Assembly (NCBI GenBank): GCA_030544235.1
Contig: CM060477.1
Coordinates: 26,508,038 to 26,572,037 of the forward strand
DNA: 64,000 bases
Origin: Lepturacanthus savala
Taxonomy: Eukaryota; Chordata; Actinopteri; Scombriformes; Trichiuridae
Reading direction: 5' to 3'
Shown here: positions 61,381 to 64,000 of the stretch, piece after piece
How positions within the stretch are numbered: the stretch's first letter is position 1
How the letters are laid out: every line of letters begins with the position of its first letter
Program-made: the position numbers and the translations under genes
The notes under the pieces: model-generated
Told to the model about the DNA's origin: nothing
Database searches by the model: none
The model's input: only the letters and a program-made list of their open reading frames with translations

Positions 61381-63145
61381 GTCTCGTCTCGTCTTCTTCC
61401 GCTTATCCGTTGTCGGGTCGCGGGGGCAGCAGCTTCAGCAGGGAAGCCCATACTTCCCTCTCCCCGGCTACTTCCTCCAGCTCTTCCGGGGGGACCCCAA
61501 GGCGTTCCCAGACCAGCCGAGACACCCAGCGTGTCCTGGGTCTTCCCCGGGGTCGCCGCCCGGAGGGACGTGCCCGGAACACCTCACCAGGGAGGCGTCC
61601 AGGAGGCATCCTCACTAGATGCCCGAGCCACCTCAACTGGCTCACCTCGATGTGGAGGAGCAGCGGTTCTACTCTGAGCTCCTCGCGGATGACCAAGCTT
61701 CTCACCCTATCTCTAAGGGAGAGCCCAGCCAGTTTGCCAATCCAGAGGCACTGCCCCCGATGTCCACGCGATGTTGCAGAGACGTGTCAACCAAGACAGC
61801 CCTACAACATCCAGAGCCTTGAGGAACTCAGGGCGAATCTCATCCACCCCCGGGGCCTTGCCGCCGAGGAGCTTTTTGACTACCTCGGGGATCTCAGCCC
61901 CGGAGATAGGCGAGTCCACCACTGGTCCCCCAGACTTTACCTCTTCAACAGAAGATGCTGGTGGGATTGAGGAGGTCTTCGAAGTATTCCCCCCACCGAT
62001 CCAGGACGTCCCGAGTCGAGGTCAGCAGTACCCCGTCCCCACTGAACACAGTGTCAACGGTGCACCGCTTTCCCCTCCTGAGACGCCGAATGGTGGTCCA
62101 GAACTTCCTCGAAGCCATTTGAAAGTCTTTCTCCATGGCTTCACCGAATTCCTCCCACGCCCGAGTTTTTGCCTCGGCGACCACCGAGGCTGCGATCCGC
62201 TTAGCACGCCGATACCCGTCAGCTGCTTCGGAGCCAACTCACTACCAGGTGGTTATCAGTTGACAGCTCCGCCCCTCTCTTCACCCGAGTGTCCAGGACA
62301 TGAGGCCGCAAGTCCGACGACACAACAACAAAGTCGATCATCGAACTGCGGCCAAGGGTGTCCTGGTGCCAAGTGCACATATGGACACCCCTATGCCTGA
62401 ACATGGTGTTCGTTATGGACAATCCATGACGAGCACAGAAGCCCAACAACGAAACACCATTCGGGTTCAGATCAGGGGGGCCGTTCCTCCCAATCACGTC
62501 TCTCCAGGTCACACTGTCATTGTCCACGTGAGCATTGAAGTCCCCCAGGAGGACGAGGGAGTCCCCAGAAGGGGCGCCCTCCAGCACCCTATCCAAGGAC
62601 TCCAAGAAGGCTGGGTACTCTGAACTGTCATTCAGCGCATAGGCACAAACGACAGTCAGGACCCGTCCCCCCACCCGAAGGCGGAGGGAGGCTACCCTCT
62701 CGTCCACCGGGGCGAACCCCAATGTACAGGCACCGAGCTGGGGGGAAACAAGCATTCCCACCCCAGCTCTGCGCCTCTCACCGGGGGCAACTCCAGAGTG
62801 GTAGAGAATCCAATTCCTCTCGAGGAAACTGGTTCCGGAGCCCACACTGTGCGTTGAGGCGAGCCCCACTATATCTAGTCGGTACCTCTCAACCCCGCGC
62901 ACCAGCTCAGGCTCCTTCCCCGCCAGAGAGGTGACATTCCATGTCCCCAGAGCCAGTTTCTGCAGCCGGGGGTCGGACCGCCAGGGTCCCCGCCTCCGAC
63001 TGCCGCCCAAATCTCTCCGCATCATCCCCCTGTGGCCCCCCCCACGGGTGGTGAGTCCATGGGGAGGGGGGCCCACGTCAACGCTTCGGGCTAAGCCCGG
63101 CTGGGCCCCGTGGGCAAAGGCCCGGCCACCAGGCACTCGCACCTG
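61381..63145 (-). mobile_element. Rex/RTE-like LINE with deleted reverse transcriptase
   Basis: On the minus strand: 62219-63142 is an open endonuclease frame of 307 codons (LALGTWNVTSLAG, LLGDFNAHVDND, STDNHLVVSW). 61945-62184 codes KFWTTIRRLRRGKRCTVDTV. 61713-61922 codes LLGGKAPGVDEIRPEFLKAL, the start of the reverse transcriptase. 61403-61705 codes the C-terminal SQLRWLGHLVRMPPGRLPGE, PRGRPRTRWVSRLVWERLG. The catalytic core of the reverse transcriptase is missing between the last two. The tail is a (gacgag)n-type repeat at 61377-61395. It is far more GC-rich than its neighbourhood. Clade assignment between RTE/Rex3 and Rex-Babar is uncertain. Confidence 0.82.
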
Positions 63146-63146
63146 A

Positions 63147-64000
63147 GGAAAAAAGAGAAAGACGACAAACTTGCATCCCTTTCTGGTAAGTCCCTGTTAA
63201 ACCGTGTTTGTTTGTTTTCCTAACACAGCGTTACGTGATAAACTCGACAAGCTAGGCTAGGTTAGCCCAACAGTAAACAGGATTGGACAGAGAATAAAAT
63301 TCAGCTCTAGCATCTTTTCTCTGCTACAGGGGGGTCATTGGGGATAACTAACAGTCTGTCCTGGTAGTGAGGAGGAGGAGGTGGGGGCGGTGGTTGGGGA
63401 ATGATTTTACATCTGGCCACGTTGTTGTAGAAGGTGTGTTAAAGTCGTATGTAGTGCAAAAACAAAATGTTTGGCCACCTTTGGTCATTCACAAAATGCC
63501 ACTAGTGTTTTGTTTAATGTGTAGGATTAGAATATGTTAATTTTTAAGGTATTTGATTTTGTCCTACCATATTAATATCATATAAATACAAATGCTACTA
63601 GATAGCATAATATAATGAAGTGATATTTTTGGTTTTTGTATTTTTATTCAAGTTTTACTAATGAGATATTTTTTCATTTAAATCATATTCATAGGGTCAA
63701 TGCTCAAATACATACACCGACCACCACATCAGCAAGAAGATGAACCAGATGATGAACCATCGACAAGCAGTGCAATAAGCAGCCAGCAACCATCCAACGT
63801 GTCTGAAGGTTCAAGTACACAGCAACAAACAACAACAGTCACCTTAGAAGAGACATCCACAACTGAAAGCCTTCCCTTGGAGGCAGTTTGTTTATTTGTT
63901 GTTGTGTTGTTGCTCTCTCTGATTTATTATTTAACATACAGTATATTATTGTATAATAAAAAGTTAATTTTTATTAACTTTACTTTTATTATTTTCAACT
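63147..64000 (+). mobile_element. Second copy of the hAT-like sequence, cut by the window edge
   Basis: From gaggaaaaaagagaaagacg on it follows 54829-55680 in the same direction with few differences, including the intron (gtaagt at 63186, catag at 63694) and the frame SMLKYI. The 5' part is missing: it joins the LINE directly at 63146. Its right end is outside the window. Confidence 0.85.

Noticed and set aside
61410..62934. Long plus-strand frames at 61410-61970, 61771-62400 and 62300-62623
   Set aside because: Opposite strand of the GC-rich LINE; frames are long because of base composition and no motif is recognisable.

Overview
The window is vertebrate nuclear DNA, almost certainly from a teleost fish. 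It is AT-rich and intron-bearing, and crowded with fish-type transposable elements: Tc1/mariner, piggyBac, hAT and Harbinger-like DNA elements, L2, L1 and Rex/RTE-like LINEs, and a tRNA-derived SINE. It also carries many (CA)n and (TA)n microsatellites. All gene models come from reading splice signals and protein motifs by eye. Family names rest on recognised motifs, not on a search.

Left part, about 1-16,900, minus strand: the 5' half of map3k7 (TAK1). Eight coding exons join in phase into 280 codons that run from the start codon through essentially the whole kinase domain. The gene continues off the left edge. Its introns hold several DNA elements and a decayed partial copy of exon 3 lodged in intron 5. 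Intron 6 reads best as a GC-AG intron. CpG-richer sequence upstream of exon 1 contains a 49-bp-arm inverted repeat and then a CTAATAA-type tandem repeat.

Middle, about 17,000-57,000: a gene-poor stretch filled with repeats. Useful landmarks are a nearly intact Tc1-type transposon with DD36E spacing and one frameshift; four SINE copies, all in the same orientation and each with a perfect 11-13 bp target duplication; relics of L1, L2 and other LINEs; a Ty3/gypsy integrase relic; and a dispersed repeat with a LINE tail present in inverted copies near 37-39 kb and 50.5-53.6 kb. Insertions in one copy can be read against the uninterrupted other copy. These are a Tc1 element with a TA duplication and an LTR-like element with an attgac duplication, the latter struck again by a hAT element with an 8-bp duplication. 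One well-bounded orphan coding exon (minus strand, 21,967-22,105) is the only hint of another host gene here.

Right part, about 57,200-64,000: a natterin-like gene (signal peptide, DM9 repeats, aerolysin-type pore-forming region; 402 codons in two coding exons). It has a plausible TATA-like box, an untranslated first exon and a polyadenylation signal. A small cysteine-rich terminal-exon-like sequence follows. The edge holds a GC-rich Rex/RTE-like LINE abutting a second copy of the hAT-like sequence.

The main observations are the natterin-like gene, the duplicated map3k7 exon, the GC-AG intron, a set of six perfect short hairpins (one shown by sibling copies to be newly created), and the filled/empty-site pairs that order the insertions.
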